From: a virus | Virus record (IMG/VR): IMGVR_UViG_3300006923_000006 | Coordinates: 99,652-163,651 of that record | DNA: 64,000 bases | Direction: 5' to 3' (one strand) | Notes under the pieces: model-generated | What the model was told of the DNA's origin: nothing | Database searches by the model: none | Seen by the model: only the letters and a program-made list of their open reading frames with translations | Shown here: one piece after another, positions 45,900 to 55,317 of the stretch | Position numbering within the stretch: the first letter of the stretch is position 1 | How the letters are laid out: each line of letters starts with the position of its first letter | Translations under genes and position numbers: made by a program

Positions 45900-46730
45900 T
45901 AAAATTTCTCCTTTGTTAGTATGTTGAATATCATCTAATGTCGTTTTTGTAGATGCACTAATAAAATTAGATACGTCTTTTCCAGCATTTAAAATGACGC
46001 TTCCTGGGTTAGCAGGATTGTCAACTAAACCTTTACCACTAAAAGTAAAACCCTTAAGCAAACGACCAATAGTATAACCATTGAATTTGCCTTCTCCTCC
46101 GTATGCACGAAGGTGTTTTGTTAGATATGCTGTTTCAGCATTTCTCGCAATCGTATATTGACTATTGTCAGGAGCTATTACAGCGTAATCAAAATCAAAG
46201 AACAAACATTCCATGGAAACAAACCATTTGCCTTCTTGAATTTCGGCAATAATCTTATCCATTCTTTCTTGTAAGTCTTTGTCTGACCAGTGCGTGTAAA
46301 GTACAGCACCAACAATGATATCAAAATCGTTAGGAACTTTATCTACTTCAGATGCAGTAACTTCAATCCCGTCTTTTCCAAAAATCGCACTTGATGTTAT
46401 ATGTCCAATAATATCAGACTCATCATGCATAAAATTAAACTGCTTATCCACAGGTGTGTTTCTAGCAGCAAAAGCATATTCTTTAGAAAAAACGTCATCA
46501 TTAAGATTCCAACCTAAAGACACAAGTACCGTATTAAGATAATATAAGTCTATTTGATTGGGATTTGCTTTAGCCAATACCTTTTTGAATCTCAACCAAT
46601 ATTTCCTGTCAATATCAACTTGGTTGGGTTTGGTTTTAGCAACATTAGCTTTGGAGGTAAATGCTATACTGGCATTGGACTTAATAATATCAGTCAAGCC
46701 AGCGTCTACTTCGGGTTGGTAAACCTTCAT
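45201..46730 (-). CDS. Prohead protease fused to scaffold
   Basis: 509 residues. Residues 1-270 hold a protease-like domain: FSKEYAFAARNTPVDKQFNF, MHDESDIIGHI with a candidate His, GAVLYTHWSDKDLQERM, FVSMECLFFDFDYAVI with Ser-Met-Glu as in prohead protease nucleophile motifs. Residues 280-509 are a long coiled coil and acidic Lys/Asp/Glu tail, typical scaffold. It matures the capsid. A second in-frame start at 45899 can make scaffold alone. Confidence 0.75.
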   Translation of the reverse strand: MKVYQPEVDAGLTDIIKSNASIAFTSKANVAKTKPNQVDIDRKYWLRFKKVLAKANPNQIDLYYLNTVLVSLGWNLNDDVFSKEYAFAARNTPVDKQFNFMHDESDIIGHITSSAIFGKDGIEVTASEVDKVPNDFDIIVGAVLYTHWSDKDLQERMDKIIAEIQEGKWFVSMECLFFDFDYAVIAPDNSQYTIARNAETAYLTKHLRAYGGEGKFNGYTIGRLLKGFTFSGKGLVDNPANPGSVILNAGKDVSNFISASTKTTLDDIQHTNKGEILMADRTYTEAEFNALQDKLQKAESAAQVAAQKAVEQEVKELKDSVASLTNDKQELESSVAAQKEANTENETRIQALDTEIAEANKSNEGIAKELEDMKAEAKQAVRMAALATTSLSDERKEEVLVKFAEVSEEVFAEFVDALPKVEAKKEDDKKDKKDEDKKEDKSEASEEDKESDDAENAEAGLEDAKEEEGDIDMSAGGEDATTSARKAAASWLQGTVLKSTASIKQNEEE

Positions 46731-46800
46731 ATCGTTAATTCTCCAATAACTCTCTCATATTGATAATACGCCAAACTATTCATAAGTCTTAAAAAACTAC

Positions 46801-48975
46801 CTATTTACACTCTTCTTCGCCTTCGTTTATAAGAGCAAAAATACTACTTTGAATTTGTCTAGATTCGTCCACACTAGGTTTACGCCCCTGATTTGATATG
46901 AATTGTCCCATTAAAACATCTTGTAAACTAGCTATAATGGGGTTATCAACTGGACATTCTTTGCTCAAAAGGCTATACACCAATTCGGCGGAAACTTCTT
47001 GATATGGCTGTAGATAGCACAATATACCAAACTTAATCTTTTCAGATTCAGCAAACTCTGCTTTAGTCAAACTCCTAACATTCTTTTTGCCATAAGCGTT
47101 TAATAAAGCGGGAGTTACAAGTTCTGAAACAGCCTTTTGTGCCTCATTTCCCCATATAAACAAGTCCACAAACGCTTTTGTTCTAGGTTTAGCTGTTGGT
47201 TTAGGCTTGCGTTTTTTGGTTTCTGTCTTATTTTTAGGTCTGCCACCAGAATTGGGGTCTCCCTTTGGTTTTGTTTCTGGTTTGCCCTTGTTTACCTTAA
47301 TCTGCATATCTAACTGTTGTTCTAGTCTGGTTTGTTCACCAGTCTTTTTCTCTTCAAGTTGGATACCCAATTCAGACGGAGCTACGCCACCACCATTAAG
47401 TAAGATTTTCTTGAGTTCTTCAGTATTTTGAGGATTGTGATAAGGACCAGCTTTAAGACTTCTAGTTCCATCAACACGTTCTGTATCTTCTTTTTGTTTA
47501 CGCAAGTTTTCAATCTCTGGATTAAGATTAAACCTAGCAACTACAGACTCTTCACATATAACATCCATACCTAATAGCTGTATAAGTAAAGCCTTTTCAG
47601 CAGCTTCATCTGCTAAGATAATACGGTCATATCGTATAGTAGGAGCATGGTGAAAGCCCATAGCTTTTTGAACTCGCACAACCTCTTGTTGCCAGAATTC
47701 GTTGAGAATAATACGACCATATTCCAATCTCTCGATAAGGGTCTTCAAGGAAATGAAGTTATTAGTATTAACACTCGCATTTGAACCAGAACGTAAAGCA
47801 GGCGAAATACCCAGTCCATCATAGACAGCATCTAAAGTAGGTTCGTACTTTTGTTTACCTAGGAATTTGTGTACTTCACTACTAGATTCCGTAAACTTAA
47901 GTTCCGGTCCCCAAACTAAGTCAATAGGTCCACCACCAGCACTATTCGCTAGGATATTACGCAATTTGTTGATATTAGCCTTAGTAGGTAGAATACTGTT
48001 AACACCGTCAAGATGACCCAAACTCCACAGGCGAACCTGAGATATAGCACCGTCCAATGCGGATAAGTCGGCCAATTTCATTTTATCCAGCATGATTAGG
48101 TCAGACAAAATAGAATAGGTCATTGGATGAGCCCAAGACTGCCAGTCGTCTTTTTTGTAGTGATAAACAGAGATTTGGTCATTATCAAGCGGAATCATAC
48201 GCTTGCCTTTTGAGAGTGCTTCTCTGATGTCTTTCGGTAGGCTTTTTAATAGCTCTTTAGTACCAAAACCTTTATTGCCTAACCTGTTAACATTATTGAA
48301 AGCCATTTTTAGAGCATTGCTAATAAGTAATGCATACTGTGGTTTCCCTGCAAACATAGCAAGTTCACCACCAATAATCTCAATTGTAGTCGGACTAATA
48401 AAAGAGTACTTTAAAGGAATGTAATTTTTCCTTACAGATACTTCTTCAAATTTGATATCATCAGCCGCTCTAGCTCTTTTCATACGACTGGCTTGATTTT
48501 TAGTAATATGTCCTTCTCTGCGTTTAACGACTACATTTCCCGCACGATATAGCATATTTAGAAAGCGTTCAGAACGTTCCTTTCCTTTGACTTTTTCAAA
48601 CCATCGGTTATAAAAATTCTCAACTGACTTATTAGGGTGTTCCAGACGGATTCCCTGACACGCAAAGTCTGCCATAAGGTCAATAACATTGCGAATAATA
48701 CCCACACGGTCATATGATGCCATGCAGGTTTGTATGATTTCTCTATGTTCTGTTGGAATTCTACCGCTTGGACGATAGTATTCGTAATCTCCGCGATTGT
48801 AGTCACTTCTGACCGAAATATTGGTATCTACACCAACAAAAGTACGACCTTCTTGTGTGTGACCAACAGCGTGGTTGTCTTCTACATAATCGTTGTTATT
48901 AGCAAAAGCTTGTGCCATGTGTGAGTCAGGGTCTGCGAAGACATACATTTCATCTTGTTTTTTGTTTCTTGCCAC
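46801..48975 (-). CDS. Portal protein
   Basis: 724 residues. RIPTEHREIIQTCMASYDRV, VIDLMADFACQGIRLEHP, RFLNMLYRAGNVVVKRREGH, QISVYHYKKDDWQSWAHPM and GLGISPALRSGSNASVNTNN give the portal body; the C-terminus has a Lys/Pro-rich stretch (PKGDPNSGGRPKNKTET) and a helical end that may be the barrel. It forms the ring where DNA enters. Lies between the protease and the large terminase, as usual. Confidence 0.85.
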   Translation of the reverse strand: MARNKKQDEMYVFADPDSHMAQAFANNNDYVEDNHAVGHTQEGRTFVGVDTNISVRSDYNRGDYEYYRPSGRIPTEHREIIQTCMASYDRVGIIRNVIDLMADFACQGIRLEHPNKSVENFYNRWFEKVKGKERSERFLNMLYRAGNVVVKRREGHITKNQASRMKRARAADDIKFEEVSVRKNYIPLKYSFISPTTIEIIGGELAMFAGKPQYALLISNALKMAFNNVNRLGNKGFGTKELLKSLPKDIREALSKGKRMIPLDNDQISVYHYKKDDWQSWAHPMTYSILSDLIMLDKMKLADLSALDGAISQVRLWSLGHLDGVNSILPTKANINKLRNILANSAGGGPIDLVWGPELKFTESSSEVHKFLGKQKYEPTLDAVYDGLGISPALRSGSNASVNTNNFISLKTLIERLEYGRIILNEFWQQEVVRVQKAMGFHHAPTIRYDRIILADEAAEKALLIQLLGMDVICEESVVARFNLNPEIENLRKQKEDTERVDGTRSLKAGPYHNPQNTEELKKILLNGGGVAPSELGIQLEEKKTGEQTRLEQQLDMQIKVNKGKPETKPKGDPNSGGRPKNKTETKKRKPKPTAKPRTKAFVDLFIWGNEAQKAVSELVTPALLNAYGKKNVRSLTKAEFAESEKIKFGILCYLQPYQEVSAELVYSLLSKECPVDNPIIASLQDVLMGQFISNQGRKPSVDESRQIQSSIFALINEGEEECK

Positions 48976-49322
48976 GATTTACTCCGTATAATATGTAATC
49001 CGATTGTAATCTGATTGTTTGCCTCATCAATAGTATTATACTCCACTGCGTGCCGCAGACTGCTAAAAGTACTTAAAGGAAAAATATTAGTGTCGGAATT
49101 TACCAGAACAGTATCTGTCTCATAAACATTTGTCTTTTCCTCATTATTCTTACTATAAGAAAAGAACTTCTTCTGAATACTTGGGAGTGTTTTGTTGATA
49201 AAAATCCGATTTCTATAATTTGTTCTCTTGAAGTAGATTTTTTGCTTAACACGCACTATTTATGGGGTTAAGAAAGGTTTTATTATTAACAAGAACAAAA
49301 TAATCTAGGACGATTTATCGTC
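48976..49322 (-). other. Gap between portal and large terminase genes
   Basis: 347 bases without a supported gene. It contains a terminator hairpin at its right end and a late-type promoter motif at 49033-49041. A frame of 124 codons (48882-49256) opens with GTG, has no ribosome site and encodes the promoter itself, so it is not called. It separates packaging-enzyme from head-gene transcription. Confidence 0.6.
49033..49041 (-). promoter_or_regulatory. Putative late promoter (-10-only motif)
   Basis: Minus-strand GTATAATAC within GGAGTATAATACTATTG, 58 bases before the portal start. No -35 at normal distance. Would drive the head operon. Same core as at 17677, 35657 and 56053. Confidence 0.55.
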
Positions 49323-49326
49323 CTAG
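49293..49326 (-). terminator. Probable terminator after large terminase
   Basis: A 9-bp perfect stem CTAGGACGA/TCGTCCTAG with a four-base loop (49305-49326), followed on the minus strand by ATTATTTTG. The terminase stop TAG lies in the stem. The T-run is interrupted, so strength is uncertain. Confidence 0.65.
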
Positions 49327-52300
49327 TATACATCTTTCATCTTTTCGGTAAACCACGCGGGTCCAATGTATCCAGCGTCGTTTTTGTCTATTTTCAAATT
49401 ACCATCGTCAGCCCAACCTCCACCCATATCATATCTTCTAGCCTCTGGAGCACGCTGAATACCTCTGGCTATAGAATTAGCTACAACCAGTGCAGAATAG
49501 CGGTCTTTTCTCATTCTGCCTTTTTTATTGCCTGGAAGCTTAATTTCTGGAGTATCCCACTTATCTCGCCCACTTGGCGTTTCTGTCATTGTAATAATAG
49601 ATAACTCATTTTTAAGTTCTTCTATTTCCATCATACAATCTTCTAAAGTATCAAATGTACGATTATGTTGCTTATCTTGTGCTGCTGATAGTTCTATACT
49701 AACAGGGTCAAAGAAAGGAAACAATATCGCCCTATCTTCAAAGTCTTTACGAAGACCATGATTAGCGTCTGATGTCCAGTTGGCGTTTGCAAACTCTACG
49801 GGATAAACACAATGGTTACCAGAATATCCATCGGTAGGTTCTTCTTTTTCTGGATTAATCCAAGGCCAAAGTTGTGTCTCTCCTTCTTGTATCTTATCCT
49901 TATCACTTAAACCTTCAATTACAGCACGTCCACCACCTTGAGCATCGATTCCAATATGGTCAGTAGGAAATCTTTTCATAAGGGTGCGGATTTTACGACA
50001 ACAGTACGAATAAAAATCTGCCTCTTGAGTTAAACCTAATTTCATCTTTTCTGTATGGTCTTTCTTATTAGTTGTCCATACATAAATAAGTCTTCTATGT
50101 TCTGGTCTCATTTCCATAATAATAATAGAAAAATTGTCAACCTGTGAAGCTGGGTCAATTCCGTATACATATCTCATATTATGATTACCATGTAATGTAG
50201 CATTGAACATAATATCATTTTCGCTATGAAAAGATATACGATTGTCAGGACTTACTACACAAGACTCAACAAGAGAACGTTTAAAGAATCCATCGCTATC
50301 ATTTGAGAACGAATTATGAACAGTAGCATTCAATAAAGAATATGAATTATCTACATCTACTTCTAAATTATATAGTAATCCATCATATTTAATTAATTCT
50401 TTTTCTGTTATTGGTAATAATGTTTTTTCTCCATCATTAAAAATCTTTTGTGGTTGTTTTTTTTCTGGTTCTCTAGATAGAACACCATAAAATTCAAACA
50501 TAAAATCTCTGAAATTTTTACCACTAAGTTTCAAATAATATGCATTTTCTTGTGTGCTCTTCATAAGAGACGATGAAATATTAAAATATGACAATACTAA
50601 TCGTACCTGATTTAATAAAGATTGACTCACAGAACTAGCAGATACCCATTCAGAATTTTTGATACTCCGTATATGTCCATCACCGTTCCAGTATCCTTCT
50701 ACAAAACCCCTCATAAAATCTTCATTAGAAAATAAAATGTTGTGTTTTACTAATTTAGTAAATGAATTACCAGGACATATGTATTTCATAATATCAGCAA
50801 CTAATCTACTATTAATATTAATAGATATTGTATTTTTTTGCTTAATATATGATTTACCGTGAAAACCAAATACTTTAAATATAGAGTCTAAAAGTTGCTT
50901 CTGATATTGAGTATCTTTATGTTCATCTAAAGCAAATTCTGCTTGTTTTCCATTACTACCAATACTGCCTTCTGCTGCATAATATCCAATAATAAGACCA
51001 AAATCATAATCAAGAGGAACAATATTAGGTATACTATTTTTAGGAATATTTCTATTTTTTTGCACATAAGAAACTACAGCTTGTGATAATCCAAACTTTT
51101 CTCCTAATTTGACCTGTGTTAATTTTTCTATATTGTTTCTAACTGCTCTTTGAGTTGTTATATTAAACGTACTCTTACTGCCTCTAGGATACAACCTCTG
51201 TCCGTTATATGTCTCTAAAATATCAGTTAATATTTTTCCTGGTATAAAGTATTTATCTCCATTTAATTCATTAAGATTAACAAGATTAGTGTTATCACAC
51301 ATATGAGACATCTCTATAAACTTGTCGTTTTTAATCCAGTAAGGATGGTTTGGCGAAGTCATTACTTCTTTATTATATCCTAGTGTTTTATATTTTATGA
51401 TGTTATCATTATACTGTCTAAACATCTTTTTGGATACCGGCATAAATCTACCTTTATGTGTCAAAACTAAGTCTCCAACTTCAACATCTACTATCTTCTT
51501 AATACCTTTAGATGTAGTTATTAGGGTATCAGAAGTTTGACATGCTCCATATTCCATGTTGTAGATAGCAGAGTGGTTAGTAGCTCTAGCACGAGCAATC
51601 TGAGCGTCATCCATAAAGCCTTTAGGAACCTTTTCATAAGGTATGCGTATAACAGAATAGTCATGATGATTAACACCAATTACCTGTTCTTCTTCGCTAA
51701 GATGCCCAGCAATTCTTCTCATATCACCACCACTGCTAATAATGTCTTTCCATTTTTTCCAATACTCACAAAAATGATTAAAACTATAATATGCAGTACC
51801 AGAAATAACAATTTGGTTACCCATAACACTATCTAAACTATCGTCATACTCTACTGGTAGTTCAATCTTAATGTCGTGCTTTTTTTCTAGTTTTTTAGCT
51901 AACTCTTGAGCAGCACGTTTTTGAACGTTTGTTTTAGGGCTAGAACTAACAATAGCAAAACCAGCAATAACTCTTTCAAAAATATCACGACTAATAGACG
52001 CAAATTCATCAGCAAGAATATCATTAGCACGTTGACCACGAATCTTTTGGCCGTCACCAATCGGCAACGCCGTAGCTACGTTCTCACCTATAAAAACACG
52101 ACACATGTCAGGACTAGTGCGGTCATATGCTCCTAAGTCTTTTAATATAGGAGCATTATTAATTGTGCTCTGCATGTACTCAAAGATGACCTTAGACTGA
52201 CGGAAAGCAGCACCACAAATAACGACCTTACGAGGAGCAGGCATTAATAAGATACGCAACAGCCCATATATACCTAATATCCACGACTTTCCAAGACCAC

Positions 52301-52586
52301 GACTTCCAATTAACATCGGAAATTTTCGATTCCACAACTCTCTAAGTATTAATGACTGCATAGGTAAAAGTTCTACGTTAAATATTTCTGAACAAACAAA
52401 AGAAAAATATTCTGGTTGTTGCATTAACCATGTAACATATAAATGTGGATTTTCACTAAGCTCAGAAGGTATGTCCAATAGAGGATTATATAACTTACTT
52501 TCATCTACAGTTATGTTTAACCAAGCGTCACCAAGTACTCTGTGTATATCTTCTTTGTCTTTAATATTAAAACGATTGTTTGCCAT
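49323..52586 (-). CDS. Terminase large subunit with intein
   Basis: 1087 residues, of which 349-758 are an intein, leaving a 677-residue terminase. ATPase: Walker A GSRGLGKSW (residues 94-102), Walker B DILADEFA (189-196). Nuclease half after the intein: YVYGIDPASQVDNFSIIIME, then IGIDAQGGGRAVIEGLS. It packages DNA into proheads by ATP-driven translocation and cuts it at the end. It overlaps the ERCC4 gene by 20 bases. Intein excision must occur for function. Confidence 0.9.
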   Translation of the reverse strand: MANNRFNIKDKEDIHRVLGDAWLNITVDESKLYNPLLDIPSELSENPHLYVTWLMQQPEYFSFVCSEIFNVELLPMQSLILRELWNRKFPMLIGSRGLGKSWILGIYGLLRILLMPAPRKVVICGAAFRQSKVIFEYMQSTINNAPILKDLGAYDRTSPDMCRVFIGENVATALPIGDGQKIRGQRANDILADEFASISRDIFERVIAGFAIVSSSPKTNVQKRAAQELAKKLEKKHDIKIELPVEYDDSLDSVMGNQIVISGTAYYSFNHFCEYWKKWKDIISSGGDMRRIAGHLSEEEQVIGVNHHDYSVIRIPYEKVPKGFMDDAQIARARATNHSAIYNMEYGACQTSDTLITTSKGIKKIVDVEVGDLVLTHKGRFMPVSKKMFRQYNDNIIKYKTLGYNKEVMTSPNHPYWIKNDKFIEMSHMCDNTNLVNLNELNGDKYFIPGKILTDILETYNGQRLYPRGSKSTFNITTQRAVRNNIEKLTQVKLGEKFGLSQAVVSYVQKNRNIPKNSIPNIVPLDYDFGLIIGYYAAEGSIGSNGKQAEFALDEHKDTQYQKQLLDSIFKVFGFHGKSYIKQKNTISININSRLVADIMKYICPGNSFTKLVKHNILFSNEDFMRGFVEGYWNGDGHIRSIKNSEWVSASSVSQSLLNQVRLVLSYFNISSSLMKSTQENAYYLKLSGKNFRDFMFEFYGVLSREPEKKQPQKIFNDGEKTLLPITEKELIKYDGLLYNLEVDVDNSYSLLNATVHNSFSNDSDGFFKRSLVESCVVSPDNRISFHSENDIMFNATLHGNHNMRYVYGIDPASQVDNFSIIIMEMRPEHRRLIYVWTTNKKDHTEKMKLGLTQEADFYSYCCRKIRTLMKRFPTDHIGIDAQGGGRAVIEGLSDKDKIQEGETQLWPWINPEKEEPTDGYSGNHCVYPVEFANANWTSDANHGLRKDFEDRAILFPFFDPVSIELSAAQDKQHNRTFDTLEDCMMEIEELKNELSIITMTETPSGRDKWDTPEIKLPGNKKGRMRKDRYSALVVANSIARGIQRAPEARRYDMGGGWADDGNLKIDKNDAGYIGPAWFTEKMKDVY
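50313..51542 (-). mobile_element. Intein with LAGLIDADG endonuclease in large terminase
   Basis: 410 residues (349-758). Block A begins with Cys349 (CQTSDTLITTSKGIKKI); block B is TSPNHPYWI; block G ends VHN, and Ser759 is the +1 residue. Two LAGLIDADG-like helices, GLIIGYYAAEGSIG and MRGFVEGYWNGDGHI, make a homing endonuclease, with an extra helix-turn-helix (LGEKFGLSQAVVSYV). All splicing residues are present, so it looks active. Inserted in the segment EYGA-SFSND of the terminase. Confidence 0.95.
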
Positions 52587-53043
52587 CTAACTCCCTCACA
52601 GCGTCTGTCATTAGTTCTATAGCTTTACTTTCCGCTTCGTCTCTGTTCATACAATAGTATGGTATTACGTCATATTTCATACATAAAGTATTAATACTTT
52701 TATATAAGAACTTACCGTTAACTCGTAATTTGTCCCACCTATTTCTAGGTATTTCAGACCCCTCTGGAAAGGTATCAAAACAAACCACAGGAAACTCACA
52801 AATAAGATACCTAAAACGAAAAGATGTCATTCTTTCAAATTCTCTTTCAAATCTGTATTTCAGTTTGCCAAGATTAGCAGCAACTTCACCAAGACTCTTT
52901 TTTCTCTCAATACATATATCTTTTTCGTAACCAACAACAGTGTAGTCGCCGGTCCTCAAGCCTTGAACAACCAAATGTTCACACTCGTCATGGAAAGAAA
53001 AATTCCATCCCGTCTGTTCTTTAGTATCTCGTATTATTTTCAT
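52567..53043 (-). CDS. ERCC4-type nuclease
   Basis: 158 residues. The nuclease core is IIRDTKEQTGW, then GLRTGDYTVVGYEKD, ICIERKKSLGEVAANLG, the DxxE...GDY...ERK pattern of XPF/ERCC4-type enzymes that cut branched DNA. No helix-hairpin-helix partner domain is present, as in other small phage versions. Probably resolves branches before packaging, given its overlap with the terminase gene. Confidence 0.8.
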   Translation of the reverse strand: MKIIRDTKEQTGWNFSFHDECEHLVVQGLRTGDYTVVGYEKDICIERKKSLGEVAANLGKLKYRFEREFERMTSFRFRYLICEFPVVCFDTFPEGSEIPRNRWDKLRVNGKFLYKSINTLCMKYDVIPYYCMNRDEAESKAIELMTDAVRELDGKQSF

Positions 53044-53339
53044 TTTTTATCATTTACTATACGCATAAACATTGTAGCATAATGCTTTTCTCTGTTTTTA
53101 ATTTTTTCATGACATTTCTTACCTAACGTAATTCCGTTACTTACTAAAAAACGTCCCGACACATTAGTAGAATAAGTTTTGATATGATGTACATGCAAAA
53201 CACCACAACTGCCTTCACAGCTTGGCATTTGACATTTGTACTTGTCTCTTGCAAAAACTTGTTTACGCCAATTACGATAACCTAGGTCATCAGCACGTTT
53301 GTTGATACGCTGAAAGAATTTCTTACGTCGTTTTGCCAC
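53040..53339 (-). CDS. HNH endonuclease
   Basis: 99 residues. WRKQVFARDKYKCQMPSCEG, LHVHHIKTYST, VSNGITLGKKCHEKIKNRE form the zinc-bound HNH motif with paired cysteines (Cys in YKCQMPSC). Directly overlapped with the ERCC4 gene by four bases and adjacent to terminase, so it may help cut DNA for packaging as HNH proteins do in HK97-like phages. A homing role is the alternative. Confidence 0.8.
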   Translation of the reverse strand: MAKRRKKFFQRINKRADDLGYRNWRKQVFARDKYKCQMPSCEGSCGVLHVHHIKTYSTNVSGRFLVSNGITLGKKCHEKIKNREKHYATMFMRIVNDKK

Positions 53340-54500
53340 CTATCGGTCTCCGTTTGTTTTAATGTCACCTTCAACCATTATTTTAACAAGTTCTTTAAAG
53401 TCTATCTGTGGTTCCCATCCAAGCTGTGTTTTTATTTTATTAGGACTACCACACAAATAATTTACTTCTGCGGGTCTTTTAAGACCGTCGTCAATAACCA
53501 CGTAATCTTCCCAATTGTCAATTCCGATACACTTAAAAGCCTCTGCTACAAATTCCCCAACTGTATGTGTTTCGCCAGTAGCAACTAAATAATCTTCTGG
53601 CTTATCTTGTTCCATCATCAGGCTCATAGCTCTAACGTAGTCTTTAGCATGTCCCCAATCTCGTTTGGCGTATAAATTGCCTAACCGAAGTTTTGGACAC
53701 TTTGTAGACATAAATTCTCCACCAGGAGGAAATACATCATTATTTGTAAGAACCAAATCTTTATAACTTACGTTTTGCATATCAAACCAGTGTTTAAATC
53801 TACCAATCCATTTAGTAACCTTACGAGTAACAAAGTTCTCACCACGACGTTCACTCTCGTGATTAAACAAAATCCCAGATACACAATACATACCATAAGA
53901 TTGTCTATACAAATTAACTAGATTATGTCCTACTAATTTGGCTATAGCGTATGGTGATTGTGGAACCATCTTTGTGTTTTCGTCTTGATATTTTTTACCA
54001 TTATAAGCAATAATACTTCTGCTTAATTTACTATACGTTGGTTCTCTATCAAACTGGTCGCCAAACATCTCACTAGAAGAAGCCTGATAAAATCTTGGAA
54101 AACCGTTATCTTTATGTATTCTAATAGCCTCAAGGATATTAAGAACACCCTTTCCGGTAACATCAAGAGTATGGATAGGCTGATGAAAAGAAGTTGCTAC
54201 ATGACTTTGTGCAGCAAGATTAAATACAATTTCGGGATTATACTTACTAATTACAGAATGCACAGAAGCAAAATCTGTAATATCACACTCAACTAGCGTA
54301 AATCTATTGTTCGCTAGGACGTGTTTAATACGTTGTGTATTATCTGTACTGTTACGACGGGCACAACCCACCACTTCAATACCTCTGTCAAGATAAAGTT
54401 CAGTTAAGTAAGAACCATCTTGTCCTGTCGCTCCAAAAATCAATACTCTATTTGGATTGAATTTCGAGAGATTTTTTGACTTTTTCTGCATTTTCTGCAT
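53340..54500 (-). CDS. gmd: GDP-mannose 4,6-dehydratase
   Basis: 386 residues. VLIFGATGQDGSYLTELYLD (NADP loop), FNLAAQSHVATSFHQP, YQASSSEMFG (Ser in the Thr position, Glu kept), SPYAIAKLVGHNLV (YxxxK), then GILFNHESERRGENFVTRKV and RDWGHAKDYVRAM are the Gmd signature in order. It makes GDP-4-keto-6-deoxymannose. An insert of ~20 residues (SKLSRSIIAYNGKKY) precedes the YxxxK helix. It sits inside the packaging operon, far from the glycan island. Start 54500 or 54491. Confidence 0.85.
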   Translation of the reverse strand: MQKMQKKSKNLSKFNPNRVLIFGATGQDGSYLTELYLDRGIEVVGCARRNSTDNTQRIKHVLANNRFTLVECDITDFASVHSVISKYNPEIVFNLAAQSHVATSFHQPIHTLDVTGKGVLNILEAIRIHKDNGFPRFYQASSSEMFGDQFDREPTYSKLSRSIIAYNGKKYQDENTKMVPQSPYAIAKLVGHNLVNLYRQSYGMYCVSGILFNHESERRGENFVTRKVTKWIGRFKHWFDMQNVSYKDLVLTNNDVFPPGGEFMSTKCPKLRLGNLYAKRDWGHAKDYVRAMSLMMEQDKPEDYLVATGETHTVGEFVAEAFKCIGIDNWEDYVVIDDGLKRPAEVNYLCGSPNKIKTQLGWEPQIDFKELVKIMVEGDIKTNGDR

Positions 54501-55317
54501 GTTCCTTATCCACGTCTTCTGGAATTAAAAATGGTTTATCTAATTCACCGTCCTCAAACTTATGATATTCTGATAAACGTATCTGTTCTACTTCTGTAGC
54601 CAGTCTCATTTTTTCCATACGAACACCAAGCTGTTTCCTAACTTCTACGTTTGATAAAACTTCCGTAATCCAACCAGCAAAAGACTTTTTACTATCTTCA
54701 AGCTGTTTAACTCTTTGGTCACGGGTAGCTTTCAAAGCTTGTAGCATCTTATTCTTTTTGTCAAGCATATCACGAAAATCTTTATTTAGAGATTCTTTTT
54801 GTGAATATGCTATTGCTATTTTTTCTTCAAGTAAGACTAATTCGTCAATAGGTGCTCCTTGTTTTTTAAGCTTGTCTAACTCTTGTTCCCACTCTACTAT
54901 CTTTTGGAATAACTGACGTTCTCCAGCTAATGCTCTACTCATAAGTAGTTCTAGCTTGATAGCGTCAGCAATTTGCCATTCTTCCGTATGAAATACGTCA
55001 TCTCTGAACTGACTAATAATTTGACCCCAGTGATGTAGAAACATGTCTAATTCCTTGGGAGTAAACTGATTTTTCAATTCTTGCCAAACAGGACTCTTAC
55101 GAATATCATATTCCGCAATCAAAACAGCCTGTCTAGCCACTTTAGGTACTTTGCCTAGTTTAGCTTGAATAAATCGCTTTACAGTTTTAGCATTCCTTTT
55201 CAAGTGGTCTGCCATTTCTTCCGGTGTGTATTCATCGCAATTATCGGCAATATACTCTTTTTCTACTTTACTTAAGGGACCACTCTTCTGTCCCTTCTGA
55301 TTGCCCGCAGTGCTCAT
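54448..55317 (-). CDS. Probable small terminase subunit
   Basis: 289 residues. The N-terminus LSKVEKEYIADNCDEYTPEE, then MADHLKRNAKTVKRFIQ is a helix-turn-helix; residues about 130-220 form a long coiled coil (ELDKLKKQGAPIDELVLLEE). HTH plus oligomerising helices upstream of the large terminase is the usual small-terminase layout. Overlaps the sigma-like gene by 50 bases and gmd by 53. Not certain without a structural match. Confidence 0.55.
   Translation of the reverse strand: MSTAGNQKGQKSGPLSKVEKEYIADNCDEYTPEEMADHLKRNAKTVKRFIQAKLGKVPKVARQAVLIAEYDIRKSPVWQELKNQFTPKELDMFLHHWGQIISQFRDDVFHTEEWQIADAIKLELLMSRALAGERQLFQKIVEWEQELDKLKKQGAPIDELVLLEEKIAIAYSQKESLNKDFRDMLDKKNKMLQALKATRDQRVKQLEDSKKSFAGWITEVLSNVEVRKQLGVRMEKMRLATEVEQIRLSEYHKFEDGELDKPFLIPEDVDKEHAENAEKVKKSLEIQSK

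Noticed and set aside
46750-46770. GGCGTATTATCAATATG as a fifth late promoter before the protease gene
   Set aside because: Core differs at several positions from the four good copies.
48882-49256. 124-codon frame in the gap before the portal gene
   Set aside because: Starts at GTG without a ribosome site, overlaps the portal start by 94 bases and encodes the promoter motif.
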